NCBI RefSeq assembly: GCF_040536835.1
Contig: NZ_CP159578.1
Span: 1,922,001 to 1,986,000, forward strand
Source: Salinicola endophyticus
GTDB lineage: Bacteria; Pseudomonadota; Gammaproteobacteria; Pseudomonadales; Halomonadaceae
Reading direction: 5' to 3'
Length of the DNA: 64,000 nucleotides
The position numbers and the translations under genes were made by a program. Positions 45,031 through 54,593 of the stretch are shown in pieces. Position 1 is the first letter of the stretch; every line of letters begins with the position of its first letter. The notes under the pieces were generated by a model. That model saw only the letters and a list, made by a program, of their open reading frames with translations, did no database searches and was not told where the DNA came from.

Positions 45031-47246
45031 GCGAGGGCAGGCATGCCGATGACACCCATGCAGGCAGCGCGAGGCTGACCCAGGAGCAGCGCGCCGTGGT
45101 CGGCCACGCCGGCGGTCACGCCCGGGTGGCGGCGGTGGCCGGCGCCGGCAAGACCACCACCCTGGTGCAGCGGGTGCTGCATCTGCTCGCCAGCGGTGAG
45201 TCACCCCGACGGCTGCTGGTGCTGATGTTCAACCGCGCGGCGCGCGACGACTTCCGCGACAAGCTGGCGCGGCAGGCGCCGGTGGGGGTGGCGCTGCCGG
45301 AAGTGAGGACGTTCCACTCCATTGGCCACCGCCTGACCCAGAGCCTGACCCGCTGGGGTTTCCTGCCGCCGCGGCAGCTTTTGCAGGCCGACTGGCAGCA
45401 CGAGCGGCTGCTGCGCCAGGCGGTGGCCCAGAGCCTCGCCCAGGCCGATGCCGAGACCCAGGAGGGGGCGCTGGAGGCCGAACGGGTGGAGGCTTTCGCC
45501 CAGTTCTGCGACCTGGTCAAGGCCGAGATGGCCGAGCCCGCGGTACTGTTCGAGCGCCTCGACTATACCCCGGGCGAGCGCCACTTCATCGACGCCTTCG
45601 CCATCGCCGAGTCGCTGCTCGAAGCGGCCGGCAGCATCACCTATGCCGATCTGCTCTATCGCCCACTGCGCTGTCTCGAAGCCGAGCCCGAGGCGCGGCG
45701 CCGGGTCCAGGGCTATCTCAACCACGTCATCGTCGACGAGTACCAGGACATCAACGAGTCTCAGCTGCGGCTGTTGAAACTACTCGCCGGCGAGCAGGCG
45801 CAGGTGATGGCGGTGGGCGACGCCAACCAGTGCATCTACGAGTGGCGTGGTGCCCGCGCCGACGCCATGCTGGCGCGCTTCGACGGCCTGTTCGGCGGCG
45901 CCAGCGACTATCCGCTCTCGTATACCTTCCGCCACGGTCATGCCCTGGCGCTGGCGGCCAACCATGCGATCCGCGGCAATGCCCAGGGCAGCGATCAGCT
46001 GTGTCTGGCCGCGCCGGGCAATCCGCAGACGCGGCTCGGCAGCGGTGTAGGTGCTGGGGCGCTGCTCGACGAGCTGGCCCGTTGGCAGGTGGCCGGCCGG
46101 CGTCACGACGAGGCCTGCGTGCTGGTGCGTAGCTGGTCGCTGTCGGTATCGGTACAGCTCCAGCTGCTACGCGCGGGGATTCCGTTCCGGCTGGCCCAGG
46201 AGTCGCGCTTCGTCTTCCGCCTGCCACTGGTCCAGGCCCTGGCCGGCTATCTGCAGCTGGCGCGGGAGCCTCAGCGCCTGCAGGACCCGGCACATCTGGG
46301 GCTTTTGTTCTCGCAGCCGACCACGTTCGTTGCCCAGGAGCGCGTGCGCCGGCTGTGCGATGCGCTCGCCGCGACCCAGCAGTGGCCGGGGCGGGAGGAC
46401 CCGCTGCTGGCGGGGCTCAAGCCCGGCCAGCGGCGCCATCTCAAGCGCCGCTGGCAGCTGTTGTGTGAACTGCCGCGATTGGGCAACTGGCCACCGGCGA
46501 AACTGCTGGCCCATGTGATCGAGGCGATCGATGCCGAGAAGGTGCTGCGCCGTTCGGCATCGAGGCGAGAAAAAGCGGACGACGACGTGCGCCTGCTCGA
46601 CGTGCTGATCGAGCAGGCCGGCGAGCTGGCCAACGACCCCGACGCCTTCATCGAGCTGTTGCGCAATCCGGTGGAGAATCGCCCTGATGGTGTGCTGATC
46701 AGTACCGTCCACGGCGCCAAGGGGCTGGAGTGGCCGCTGGTCATGCTGTGGGGCCTCAACGAAGAGGATTTCCCCCACTTCAGCCGCGACAACCCGCTCT
46801 CACCCCAGCGCCTGGAGGAGGAGCGGCGGCTCTACTATGTCGCTATCACCCGTGCCCGCGAGCGTCTGCTGCTGCTGCATGACGGCGGTGAGCATCGCCC
46901 CAGTCGCTTTCTTGCCGAGAGCGCGGTGGCGGAGTGTGAACGGGTCGGCCAGGCGCTGGCCAGCGAGAGCGAGGCGAGTGTCAGCGTCAGCGAGCCGGCA
47001 TTGGTGGCGCGCTATCTCGAGCGTGTCGGTCGTCAACTGGTGCTGACGCCTGCGCGAGACACGCCCGCCGCCGCGCCGGCCGCAGGCTGGCGGGTCGGTG
47101 AACGGCTCCGTCACGCCAATTTCGGCGCCGGCGAGGTGGTCGTGGTCGAGGGCGACCCTGCCGATCCGGTGATCGAGGTACGCTTCGACGGCGCCGGGCG
47201 GCGTCGGCTGATCGCCTCGCGGGCGCCCCTGGCGCGTATGGCCTGA
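45027..47246 (+). CDS. UvrD/PcrA-like superfamily I DNA helicase
   Basis: ATP-dependent helicase of 739 residues. Walker A AVAGAGKTTTL (about 34-44), motif Ia LMFNRAARDDF, Walker B VIVDEYQDINESQ, motif III GDANQCIYEWRGA, motif V TVHGAKGLEW and motif VI LYYVAITRARERL. The C-terminal GERLRHANFGAGEVVVVEGD segment resembles the Tudor-like tail of PcrA/UvrD, which contacts RNA polymerase in those proteins. It is shorter in the 2B region than UvrD or Rep and is not clearly either. It starts at the ATG at 45027 within the DUF1285 gene; its role is probably DNA repair but is not established. Confidence 0.88.
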   Translation: MSEGRHADDTHAGSARLTQEQRAVVGHAGGHARVAAVAGAGKTTTLVQRVLHLLASGESPRRLLVLMFNRAARDDFRDKLARQAPVGVALPEVRTFHSIGHRLTQSLTRWGFLPPRQLLQADWQHERLLRQAVAQSLAQADAETQEGALEAERVEAFAQFCDLVKAEMAEPAVLFERLDYTPGERHFIDAFAIAESLLEAAGSITYADLLYRPLRCLEAEPEARRRVQGYLNHVIVDEYQDINESQLRLLKLLAGEQAQVMAVGDANQCIYEWRGARADAMLARFDGLFGGASDYPLSYTFRHGHALALAANHAIRGNAQGSDQLCLAAPGNPQTRLGSGVGAGALLDELARWQVAGRRHDEACVLVRSWSLSVSVQLQLLRAGIPFRLAQESRFVFRLPLVQALAGYLQLAREPQRLQDPAHLGLLFSQPTTFVAQERVRRLCDALAATQQWPGREDPLLAGLKPGQRRHLKRRWQLLCELPRLGNWPPAKLLAHVIEAIDAEKVLRRSASRREKADDDVRLLDVLIEQAGELANDPDAFIELLRNPVENRPDGVLISTVHGAKGLEWPLVMLWGLNEEDFPHFSRDNPLSPQRLEEERRLYYVAITRARERLLLLHDGGEHRPSRFLAESAVAECERVGQALASESEASVSVSEPALVARYLERVGRQLVLTPARDTPAAAPAAGWRVGERLRHANFGAGEVVVVEGDPADPVIEVRFDGAGRRRLIASRAPLARMA

Positions 47247-47312
47247 GCCGGCTCGACAGCGCGCGCGGCGTGGCGCAGCATGGGGGCAATCCCCTGCACG
47301 AGGCGTTGCGCC

Positions 47313-48137
47313 ATGTCGGTACTGATCACCCCCGAGGCCCTCGCGGCCCAGCTGCAGACACCCCAGCCGCCGCTGCTGCTCGACTGTCGCACCTTGCGGC
47401 AGGAGGGCCGAGACGATGGCGTGACGCTGCCCGGCAGCCGGCGCTTCGATCTCGAACGCGACATGTCGGCGGCAGCCGGCACCGGCGGTCGCCATCCGCT
47501 GCCGACGCAGGCGGCATTCACCGCGACGCTCTCGCGCCTCGGCGTGACACCTGGGCGAGCCGTGGTGGTGTTCGACGATCAGGGCGGGCGGCTGGCCGCG
47601 GCGCGGGGCTGGTGGATGCTGGCGTGCTGGGCGGGGCACCCGGACGTGCGCGTGCTCGATGGTGGCATTCAGGCGTGGCGGTCAGCGGGGGAGGCGCTCA
47701 CGCAGGTCTCGGAAGCCGCCGCACCTGGGGAAGTGGACGCCGACACGGCATGGCAGCCCGACTACCATGACACGGCCTGGATCGGGCTAGAACGGCTGGC
47801 GACTGAGGGAGGTCAGTTGATCGACGCCCGAGCCGCTTCGCGCTTCCGCGGCGAGGAGGAGCCCCTCGATCCCGTAGCGGGGCATATTCCCGGCGCCCTG
47901 TGTCACCCCTGTGCCGACAATCTTGCCGCCGACGGCCGCTTCCGGTCACCGGCAGCACTGGCCGCGACCCTGCCCCAGGGAGCGCGGCTGACCGCCTACT
48001 GCGGCTCCGGGGTGACCGCGTGCCACAACATTCTCGCCTATGCGGTGGCCGGCCTGGCGCTGCCGCGGCTCTACGTCGGCTCCTGGAGCGAGTGGATCGA
48101 GGGTGCGGGGCGGCCGGTGGCCACCGGTCCGGCCTAG
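47313..48137 (+). CDS. sseA: Thiosulfate/3-mercaptopyruvate sulfurtransferase (two rhodanese domains)
   Basis: Transfers sulfur from 3-mercaptopyruvate or thiosulfate to an acceptor. The 274-residue protein has two rhodanese domains: an inactive N-terminal one (LLDCRTL ... FDDQGGRLAAARGWWML) and a C-terminal one with the active loop CGSGVTAC. CGSGVTA favours mercaptopyruvate sulfurtransferase over thiosulfate rhodanese. Start at 47313 (MSVLITPEALAAQL) is preferred over 47280. It is convergent with the ETF-QO gene. Confidence 0.9.
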   Translation: MSVLITPEALAAQLQTPQPPLLLDCRTLRQEGRDDGVTLPGSRRFDLERDMSAAAGTGGRHPLPTQAAFTATLSRLGVTPGRAVVVFDDQGGRLAAARGWWMLACWAGHPDVRVLDGGIQAWRSAGEALTQVSEAAAPGEVDADTAWQPDYHDTAWIGLERLATEGGQLIDARAASRFRGEEEPLDPVAGHIPGALCHPCADNLAADGRFRSPAALAATLPQGARLTAYCGSGVTACHNILAYAVAGLALPRLYVGSWSEWIEGAGRPVATGPA

Positions 48138-48172
48138 CCTATTCCTAACCCCGCCCTAGGCAGTACCGCACA

Positions 48173-49843
48173 TCACATATTGGGGTAGTTGGGGCCGCCG
48201 CCGCCCTCCGGCGCCACCCAGGTGATGTTCTGCGCCGGGTCCTTGATGTCGCAGGTCTTGCAGTGGATGCAGTTCTGGAAGTTGATCTGGAACCGCGGGC
48301 CGTCACTCTCCTCGACCACCTCGTAGACGCCGACCGGGCAGTAGCGCTGTGCCGGCTCGGCATACTCGGGCAGGTTCTTCTCGATCGGGATGCTGGGGTC
48401 GCTCAGGCGCAGATGGCAGGGCTGATCCTCATCGTGATTGGTGTTGGAGAGAAACACCGAGGAAGGCTTGTCGAACGACAGCTTGCCATCCGGCTTGGGA
48501 TAGTCGATACGGGTGGCCTTGGCGGCGGGGGTGAGGCGATAGTCCGGCGTAGTGTCGTGCAGCGTGGGCAGCTTGCCGCCCCCGAGCAACTGGTCGACGA
48601 AGTAGTAGGCACCGCCGCCGAGGGTGCCATAGCGGTGGATCGCCGGCCCGAAGCTGCGGCTCGCCTGCAGCTCCTGCCACGCCCAGCTCGACTCCCACGC
48701 CTGGGTGAAGGCGGTGAGCTCGCGGCCGCCGGCATCATCCGCGGCGAGGGCCTCGAACACGCTCTCGGCGGCGACCAGGCCGGACTTCATCGCCGTGTGG
48801 ATGCCCTTGATCTTGGCGAAGTTGAGGGTGCCGGCGTCGCAGCCGAGCAGCAGCGCCCCGGGCATGGTCATCTTGGGCAGGCAGTTGGCGCCGCCCTTGG
48901 CGATCGCCCGCGCGCCGTAGGCGACCCGCTTGCCACCCTCGAGGTAGCGCTTGAGCTGCGGGTGGTGCTTGAGCCGCTGGAACTCGTCGAACGGCGACAG
49001 GTAGGGGTTGCGATAGCTCAAGTCGACGATCAGCCCCACCATCACCTGGTTGTCGTCGCCATGGTAGAGGAACCAGCCGCCGTGGCCGTCGCCGCCGGCC
49101 GCCTTGTCGGTGAGCGGCCAGCCGGAGCCATGCACCACCAGGCCCGGCTCGTGCTGTTCGGCGGGTACGTCCCACAGCTCCTTGAAGCCGATGGCATAGT
49201 GCTGCGGATCGCGGCCGGCGGCGAGGTCGAAGCGCTCGATCAGGCGCTTGCCGATATGCCCGCGGGCGCCTTCGCAGAACAGCGTGTACTTGGCGCGTAG
49301 CTCCATGCCCGGCATGTAGTTGGCGCCCTCGCTGCCATCGGCGGCCACGCCCATGTCGCCGGTGATGATGCCGCGCACGATGCCGGCGTCGTCGATCAGC
49401 GCCTCCTGGGCGGCGAAGCCGGGGAAGATCTCCACCCCCAGGGCCTCCGCCTGCTCACCCAGCCAGCGGCACAGGTTGCCGGCGCTGATGATGTAGTTCT
49501 GGGTGCCGTGGCCCACGTTGTGCAGGCTCTTGGGCACCAGCGCGCCGGGCAGTTTCTGCTCCTTCTGCGCATCCTTGAGCAGATAGAGGTCGTCACGCGT
49601 GACCGCGGTCTTCAGCGGCGCCCCGCGCTCGGCCCAGTCGGGGAAGAGTTCGGCCAGGGCGCGCGGCTCGAGCACGGCACCGGAGAGGATATGGGCGCCG
49701 ACCTCGGAGCCTTTCTCGACCACGCACACGGAAAGTTCGCGCTCTGCCGCCTGGGCCTGCTGCATCAGCCGGCATGCCGCCGCCAGTCCGCTCGGCCCTG
49801 CGCCGACGATGACTACATCGAAATCCATGGATTCGCGTTCCAA
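48173..49843 (-). CDS. Electron transfer flavoprotein:ubiquinone oxidoreductase
   Basis: Membrane-associated enzyme passing electrons from ETF to ubiquinone, linking acyl-CoA and other dehydrogenases to respiration. The 556-residue protein has the FAD motif VVIVGAGPSGLAAACRL, GAHILSGAVLEPRAL, the GCDAGTLNFAKIKGIHTAMKSG region and a C-terminal [4Fe-4S] ferredoxin part with Cys in YCPVGVYE and NCIHCKTCDIKDP. I place the start at a TTG (49841-49843) because AAGGAG lies 7 nt before it and the resulting MERESMDFDVVIVG matches the start I recall for Pseudomonas; an ATG at 49828 is the alternative. Divergent from etfBA. Confidence 0.95.
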   Translation of the reverse strand: MERESMDFDVVIVGAGPSGLAAACRLMQQAQAAERELSVCVVEKGSEVGAHILSGAVLEPRALAELFPDWAERGAPLKTAVTRDDLYLLKDAQKEQKLPGALVPKSLHNVGHGTQNYIISAGNLCRWLGEQAEALGVEIFPGFAAQEALIDDAGIVRGIITGDMGVAADGSEGANYMPGMELRAKYTLFCEGARGHIGKRLIERFDLAAGRDPQHYAIGFKELWDVPAEQHEPGLVVHGSGWPLTDKAAGGDGHGGWFLYHGDDNQVMVGLIVDLSYRNPYLSPFDEFQRLKHHPQLKRYLEGGKRVAYGARAIAKGGANCLPKMTMPGALLLGCDAGTLNFAKIKGIHTAMKSGLVAAESVFEALAADDAGGRELTAFTQAWESSWAWQELQASRSFGPAIHRYGTLGGGAYYFVDQLLGGGKLPTLHDTTPDYRLTPAAKATRIDYPKPDGKLSFDKPSSVFLSNTNHDEDQPCHLRLSDPSIPIEKNLPEYAEPAQRYCPVGVYEVVEESDGPRFQINFQNCIHCKTCDIKDPAQNITWVAPEGGGGPNYPNM

Positions 49844-50228
49844 ACCGGTTCTCCTTGCTAGCGCTACGGTGTTGTCGGCCCGGCCCTCGCACCGGCCGCG
49901 GCCTGTTATGCGGCTTCTGCCCGCGCGTCTCGACGTTATGACGCCGCGCGCTTTGCTTATGCCAAGGCGCGGCTTCGGGCCGCGCTCGATAATGGGCTAT
50001 CATCGCACTTTTACGCCGCCGTTGTCCCCGATCCGGCCGCGCCGCGGCGGGATGGGACCACTGGCGGATTGACCCCGGCCACGTTTGACGCGAGTCTGTT
50101 TCGCGTCAAACGGTTCGGCGGAAGCGTCGCGCGTTCGTGTCGTGCGAGATGGCGGGCTGTTGCCTGCCGTCAGTTCAGTGCCGTCTTCCGCCCCGCGCCG
50201 ATCTTTTCCCCAGCCTGCGAGGACATCC
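49844..50228. other. Divergent control region between ETF-QO gene and etfBA
   Basis: 385 bp without a supported gene, between two functionally linked units transcribed in opposite directions. It should hold both promoters. A TATCAT at 49998-50003 is a possible -10 for etfBA, without a clear -35. The outstanding element is the inverted repeat at 50082-50112. Confidence 0.45.
50082..50112. promoter_or_regulatory. Perfect 12-bp inverted repeat upstream of etfBA
   Basis: CGTTTGACGCGA and TCGCGTCAAACG are perfect reverse complements separated by 7 bp (GTCTGTT). It lies 117 bp before the etfB start. It has no U-tract, so it is more likely a repressor operator or RNA stem than a terminator. Confidence 0.65.
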
Positions 50229-50978
50229 ATGAAAGTACTCGTCGCGGTCAAACGCGTCATCGACTACAACGTCAAGATCCGCGTCAAGCCGGATCACTCC
50301 GATGTCGATCTGACCAACGTCAAGATGGCCATGAACCCGTTCTGCGAGATCGCCGTCGAAGAGGCGGTGCGGCTCAAGGAGCAGGACGTGGCCAGCGAGA
50401 TCGTCGCCGTCACCGTCGGCCCCAAGGCCGCGCAGGAGCAGCTGCGCACCGCGCTGGCGCTGGGCGCCGATCGCGCCATTCACGTCGAGACCGAGGCGCG
50501 GGTCGAATCGCTGGCGGTGGCCAAGCTGCTCAAGGCGGTGGTCGACGAGGAGCAGCCGGATCTGGTGATCCTGGGCAAGCAGGCCATCGACACCGACAAC
50601 AACCAGACCGGCCAGATGCTGGCGGCGCTCTCCGGCATGCCCCAGGGCACCTTCGCCTCGAAGGTCGATGTCAAGGAAGGCAGCGTGGACGTCACCCGCG
50701 AGATCGACGGCGGCCTGCAGACGGTGGCACTGACGCTGCCGGCGGTGGTCACTACCGACCTGCGTCTCAACGAGCCGCGCTACGCCAAACTGCCCGACAT
50801 CATGAAGGCCAAGAAGAAGCCGCTCGAGAGCAAGACGCCGGAAGCGCTGGGCGTCAGCGTCGAGAGCGGACTCGAGCTGCTCGGGGTCGAGACCCCGGCC
50901 GAGCGCAAGGGCGGGGTGAAGGTCGGCTCGGTGGATGAGCTGGTGGAGAAACTCAAGACCGAAGCGAAAGTGCTTTGA
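50229..50978 (+). CDS. etfB: Electron transfer flavoprotein beta subunit
   Basis: AMP-binding subunit of ETF, the soluble carrier that collects electrons from acyl-CoA and other dehydrogenases. The 249-residue protein starts [20 protein letters not shown] and contains [38 protein letters not shown] and the C-terminal [20 protein letters not shown], a hallmark. GAGGAC precedes the ATG at 50229; the frame open to 50085 is not family-like. etfA follows after 14 bp. Confidence 0.97.
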   Translation: MKVLVAVKRVIDYNVKIRVKPDHSDVDLTNVKMAMNPFCEIAVEEAVRLKEQDVASEIVAVTVGPKAAQEQLRTALALGADRAIHVETEARVESLAVAKLLKAVVDEEQPDLVILGKQAIDTDNNQTGQMLAALSGMPQGTFASKVDVKEGSVDVTREIDGGLQTVALTLPAVVTTDLRLNEPRYAKLPDIMKAKKKPLESKTPEALGVSVESGLELLGVETPAERKGGVKVGSVDELVEKLKTEAKVL

Positions 50979-50992
50979 AGGGAGCGGCTGGC

Positions 50993-51919
50993 ATGAGCAT
51001 TCTGATTCTCGCCGAACAGCATGATGGCGAACTGGCGACAGGGACGGCACACGTGGTCGCCGCGGCACGCGCGATCGGTGGCGACATCGACGTGCTGGTC
51101 GCCGGCGAAGGGGTCGACGCCGTGGCCCAGGCCGCGGCCGGCCTCGACGGCGTCAGCCGGGTGCGGGTGGCCGACGACGCGGTCTATGCGCACCAGCTGG
51201 CCGAGCCGCTGGCCGAACTGCTGGTGGCACTGGCCGATGACTACACCCATGTGCTGGCTGCCTCCAGCACCACTGGCAAGAACGTGCTGCCGCGGCTGGC
51301 GGCGCTGCGCGACGTGGCCCAGATCTCCGACATCCTCGAAGTGGTCGGTCCCGATACCTTCAAGCGGCCGATCTACGCCGGCAATGCCATCGCCACGGTG
51401 CGCTCGAGCGACCCGCTGAAGGTGATCACGGTGCGCACCACCGCCTTCGACGCCGTGGCCGACGGCGGCAGCGCCGCGATCGAGCCGGTCAGCGCCCAGG
51501 TGAGCAACGCAAGCAGCCGCTTCGTCGGTGAAGAGCTGGCCCAGAGTGATCGCCCCGAGCTGGGCAGTGCCAAGATCGTCATCTCCGGCGGCCGCGGCAT
51601 GGGCAGCGGCGACAACTTCAAGCTGCTCGACGGGATCGCCGACAAGCTGGGCGCCGCCATCGGCGCTTCGCGCGCGGCGGTCGACGCCGGTTTCGTGCCC
51701 AACGACATGCAGGTGGGGCAGACCGGCAAGATCGTCGCGCCGGAGCTCTACATCGCGGTGGGCATCAGCGGTGCGATCCAGCACCTGGCCGGGATGAAGG
51801 ACTCCAAGGTGATCGTGGCGATCAACAAGGACGAGGATGCGCCGATCTTCCAGGTGGCAGATTACGGCCTTGTCGGTGATCTGTTCGAGATCCTGCCGGC
51901 GCTGGAGCAGAAGCTCTAG
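50993..51919 (+). CDS. etfA: Electron transfer flavoprotein alpha subunit
   Basis: FAD-binding subunit of ETF. The 308-residue protein begins [20 protein letters not shown]; its C-terminal FAD domain has [52 protein letters not shown] and [22 protein letters not shown] is upstream of the ATG. A strong terminator follows. Confidence 0.97.
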   Translation: MSILILAEQHDGELATGTAHVVAAARAIGGDIDVLVAGEGVDAVAQAAAGLDGVSRVRVADDAVYAHQLAEPLAELLVALADDYTHVLAASSTTGKNVLPRLAALRDVAQISDILEVVGPDTFKRPIYAGNAIATVRSSDPLKVITVRTTAFDAVADGGSAAIEPVSAQVSNASSRFVGEELAQSDRPELGSAKIVISGGRGMGSGDNFKLLDGIADKLGAAIGASRAAVDAGFVPNDMQVGQTGKIVAPELYIAVGISGAIQHLAGMKDSKVIVAINKDEDAPIFQVADYGLVGDLFEILPALEQKL

Positions 51920-51939
51920 ACGCTGCGGGTCTCGACTCG

Positions 51940-51968
51940 AGCCGGCGCCCCAGGGCGCCGGCTTTTTT
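51940..51968 (+). terminator. Terminator after etfA
   Basis: 10-bp perfect stem GCCGGCGCCC / GGGCGCCGGC with a very small loop, followed by six T residues; 20 bp after the etfA stop. Confidence 0.92.
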
Positions 51969-52221
51969 ATGCGCGCGATGTCGTGAGCGCAATACAGGAT
52001 CCGGGGAGGCTTCTGGGGCGGGCGTCTCGGGATCGAGCGCCCGGTGCTCGGGAGATCGATGCATGGTCTGGATTCTGATTGATAATTGTTCTTGTTTGTA
52101 CTAGGTTGTCGTCCTCTAGATCGGTGCCCACTGTTCGACGCTGTCGCACCGCTTTGAGACGGTGATCGTCACGTCTTCAGGCCCACTCCCACGGCTTCAG
52201 GCCCAATCGTAAGGAGATCGC
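51969..52221 (+). other. Upstream region of the TonB2-type operon
   Basis: About 250 bp with no gene. It holds an A+T-rich patch (52070-52105) with TGATAATTGTTCTTG at 52080-52094, whose left half matches a Fur heptamer exactly and whose right half matches only in part. Two copies of CTTCAGGCCCA, 20 bp apart (52175-52185 and 52195-52205), lie just before the start codon. Confidence 0.4.
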
Positions 52222-53130
52222 GTGGTGTTGCATTCCCCGCGTCAGCGAAGCCATCGCCGTTTCACGGCGCTCTGCTTCGTCGCCGCGAGTCTCGTCGGCG
52301 TGGCCGCTCAGGCCCCGGCTCAGGACTCGCTCAGTCAGGCCAGCATCGAGGCGCAGCAGACCCAGGCCGCGCTGCAGCGGCGTATCGACAGTGCCGACGA
52401 TGCCACGCGTGAGGCCCTCGAGCGGCTGCGCCGCGCCACCCGGCAGGCGGACCGCCTGGAGAGCTACAACGCCGAGCTGGCGCCGGTGGTGGCGGATCAG
52501 GCCAAGCGCATCGAGGCTCAGCAGCGGGCACTGGCGCAGATCTCGACCACGCGTGAGGCGCTGCCGGGCGAGATGCGCGAGATGGTCGAACAGCTGCGCG
52601 GGATGATCGAGGCCGACATGCCGTTTCTGCGCCAGGAGCGCCTGGCGCGGGTCGATACCCTCGAACAGATGCTCGCCAGTGACGAAACCTCCCAGTCCGA
52701 CAAGCTGCAGAAGATCTTCTCGGTGTGGCGTACCGAACTCGACTACGGCCGCCAGATGGACCAGTGGAGCGGCCCGTTGACGGGTGCGCGGGCGCCGGAC
52801 GCGCAGGCCGGTAGCGACTATGCGCGTCAGGTCGACTACCTGCGGGTGGGGCGCACCGGCTTTTACTATGTCACTCCCGACGGTCAAGCCGGCGGCGTGT
52901 GGAAGGTCGCGAGCCAGCGCTGGGAGCCGCTAGACCGCGGCCAGATCGACGAGGTGCGCCGGGGCATCCGTATCGCCCGTGACCAGGCCGCTCCGACACT
53001 GCTGGCGCTGCCGGCGTCGATCAGTGTGGTCCCCGGGCAGTCGCCGCAAGCGGCCGGCGATGAGGCCGGATCAGGCGATGCCCAGACCCCGAGCGCGCCG
53101 CAGGAACCGGCACAGGAGTCGGCATCATGA
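52222..53130 (+). CDS. DUF3450 periplasmic coiled-coil protein of the TonB2 operon
   Basis: Secreted or periplasmic protein of 302 residues: signal peptide about 1-34 (SLVGVAAQAPAQD), a long coiled coil (about 40-130), then a conserved domain with EQMLASDETSQSDKLQKIFSVWRTELDYGR and GRTGFYYVTPDGQAGGVW, which I recognise as DUF3450. In Vibrio TonB2 operons a DUF3450 gene sits directly before ttpC, as here. Role in the complex is not settled. GTG at 52222 with AAGGAG upstream; GTG at 52225 is equally possible. Overlaps ttpC by 4 bp. Confidence 0.85.
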   Translation: MVLHSPRQRSHRRFTALCFVAASLVGVAAQAPAQDSLSQASIEAQQTQAALQRRIDSADDATREALERLRRATRQADRLESYNAELAPVVADQAKRIEAQQRALAQISTTREALPGEMREMVEQLRGMIEADMPFLRQERLARVDTLEQMLASDETSQSDKLQKIFSVWRTELDYGRQMDQWSGPLTGARAPDAQAGSDYARQVDYLRVGRTGFYYVTPDGQAGGVWKVASQRWEPLDRGQIDEVRRGIRIARDQAAPTLLALPASISVVPGQSPQAAGDEAGSGDAQTPSAPQEPAQESAS

Positions 53131-54593
53131 AGCCGCATTCGTTCGTTTCCCGTGGGCAGTCGCTGCTGATCGCGCTGATGCTGGCGGCGCCGGTAGCCCA
53201 GGCGCAGGATCCGGCCGCACCCGATGCCCAGGATGCTCCCGCCTCCCGGTCTTCCGCTACCCAGTCTTCCGCCACTCAGACCGCGTCCGAAGCGCCCAAT
53301 ACGCTGCAGCAGGTGCTGGCGCGCTTCCAGGCCGACAGTCGCGAGGCCGAGGCGCGGGACGATGCGCGTCTGGCCACGCTGGTGGATGACCGCCAGAAGC
53401 TCGACGCGGCAGTGGCGGACGCCGAAAAGCGGCTGTCGGCAGCGCAGGCAAAGCGTGAAGAACTGGAACAGCGCCAGCGCGAGCAGCGCCAGACGCTGGC
53501 CGATCTGAGTCAGCAACGTGGCGGCGATGCTGCCGATATCGAGGCGGTGTCGCAGGTGATCAAGCAGCAGGCCGGCGAGCTGCGCGATGCCCTCGGCGAT
53601 AGCTGGCTGACCCTGGGCGGTGCGGCGCAGCTGCCGCCACGGCTGGACGATCGCGGGCTGGTCGATATCGCTACCCTCGATCGGCTACGCGGTGACCTCG
53701 CTGCGCTGATCGCGGAGAGCGCCCGCGGCGTCAGCTTCGAGGCCCCGGTGGCGGCTGCCGACGGCGACGTTCAGGTGCGCCCGGTGGTGCGTCTGGGCGA
53801 CAGCGTGGCCTTCAGCCAGGGAGATCTCCTGGCGCGTGACACCGACGCCAAGCTGCCGCTCGAGGTCTTCCCGCACACGCCCGGCGATGTCCGCGCGGCG
53901 CTGCGCGACTTCCAGGCCGGGCGGGGCGAGCGCTTCTTCTTCGATCCCACCGACGGCGAGGTGCTGCAGGCGATCGCCCAGCAGCCCAGCCTGTGGCAGC
54001 GCTTTCAGCAGGGGGGCTATGTCGGCTACGTGATCGTCGGGCTGGGCGCCATCGGCCTGCTGGTGGCGCTGGCGCAGTACTTCTATCTGCTGCGGGTGAG
54101 TTCACGCATGCAGCGTCAGCTGCGCGACCCCGAGCGGCTGCGTGACGACAATCCCCTGGGGCGGGTGCTCGGGCGCTTCGGTGCGCTGGGCCCGAGCCAC
54201 GCCCCGGAAGCCCTCGAGGCGCGTCTCGACGAGGCGCTGCTGGCGGAGCAGCCGCGTCTGGAGCGCGGCCAGCCGATCGTCAAGCTGATCGCCGCGGTGG
54301 CACCGCTGCTGGGGCTGCTGGGAACGGTCACTGGGATGATCATCACCTTCCAGTCGATCACCGTGTTCGGCACCGGCGATCCGCAACTGATGGCCGGGGG
54401 GATCAGTCAGGCGTTGGTGACCACCGTGCTGGGTCTGATCACAGCGGTGCCGTTGCTGTTCGTCAACACCGCGCTGAGCAGCCGCAGCCGGCGGCTGGTC
54501 GGGCTGCTCGAAGGGCGCGCCAGCGCGGTTCTGGCCGAGCATCTGGAAGCAGCGGGCCAGGATCAGGAGAGCCATCGTGGCGTTCACGCTTGA
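53127..54593 (+). CDS. ttpC: TtpC: TolQ/ExbB-type channel protein with long periplasmic domain
   Basis: Part of TonB2-type energy transduction, thought to help the ExbB2-ExbD2 channel power outer-membrane transporters. The 488-residue protein has a signal peptide (about 1-26), a coiled-coil periplasmic domain (about 45-130), a further domain ending in RFFFDPTDGEVLQA, and a C-terminal MotA/TolQ/ExbB channel domain with helices at about 293-315, 390-415 and 430-452; VAPLLGLLGTVTGMI is the channel signature. Overlaps exbB by 17 bp. Confidence 0.9.
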   Translation: MKPHSFVSRGQSLLIALMLAAPVAQAQDPAAPDAQDAPASRSSATQSSATQTASEAPNTLQQVLARFQADSREAEARDDARLATLVDDRQKLDAAVADAEKRLSAAQAKREELEQRQREQRQTLADLSQQRGGDAADIEAVSQVIKQQAGELRDALGDSWLTLGGAAQLPPRLDDRGLVDIATLDRLRGDLAALIAESARGVSFEAPVAAADGDVQVRPVVRLGDSVAFSQGDLLARDTDAKLPLEVFPHTPGDVRAALRDFQAGRGERFFFDPTDGEVLQAIAQQPSLWQRFQQGGYVGYVIVGLGAIGLLVALAQYFYLLRVSSRMQRQLRDPERLRDDNPLGRVLGRFGALGPSHAPEALEARLDEALLAEQPRLERGQPIVKLIAAVAPLLGLLGTVTGMIITFQSITVFGTGDPQLMAGGISQALVTTVLGLITAVPLLFVNTALSSRSRRLVGLLEGRASAVLAEHLEAAGQDQESHRGVHA

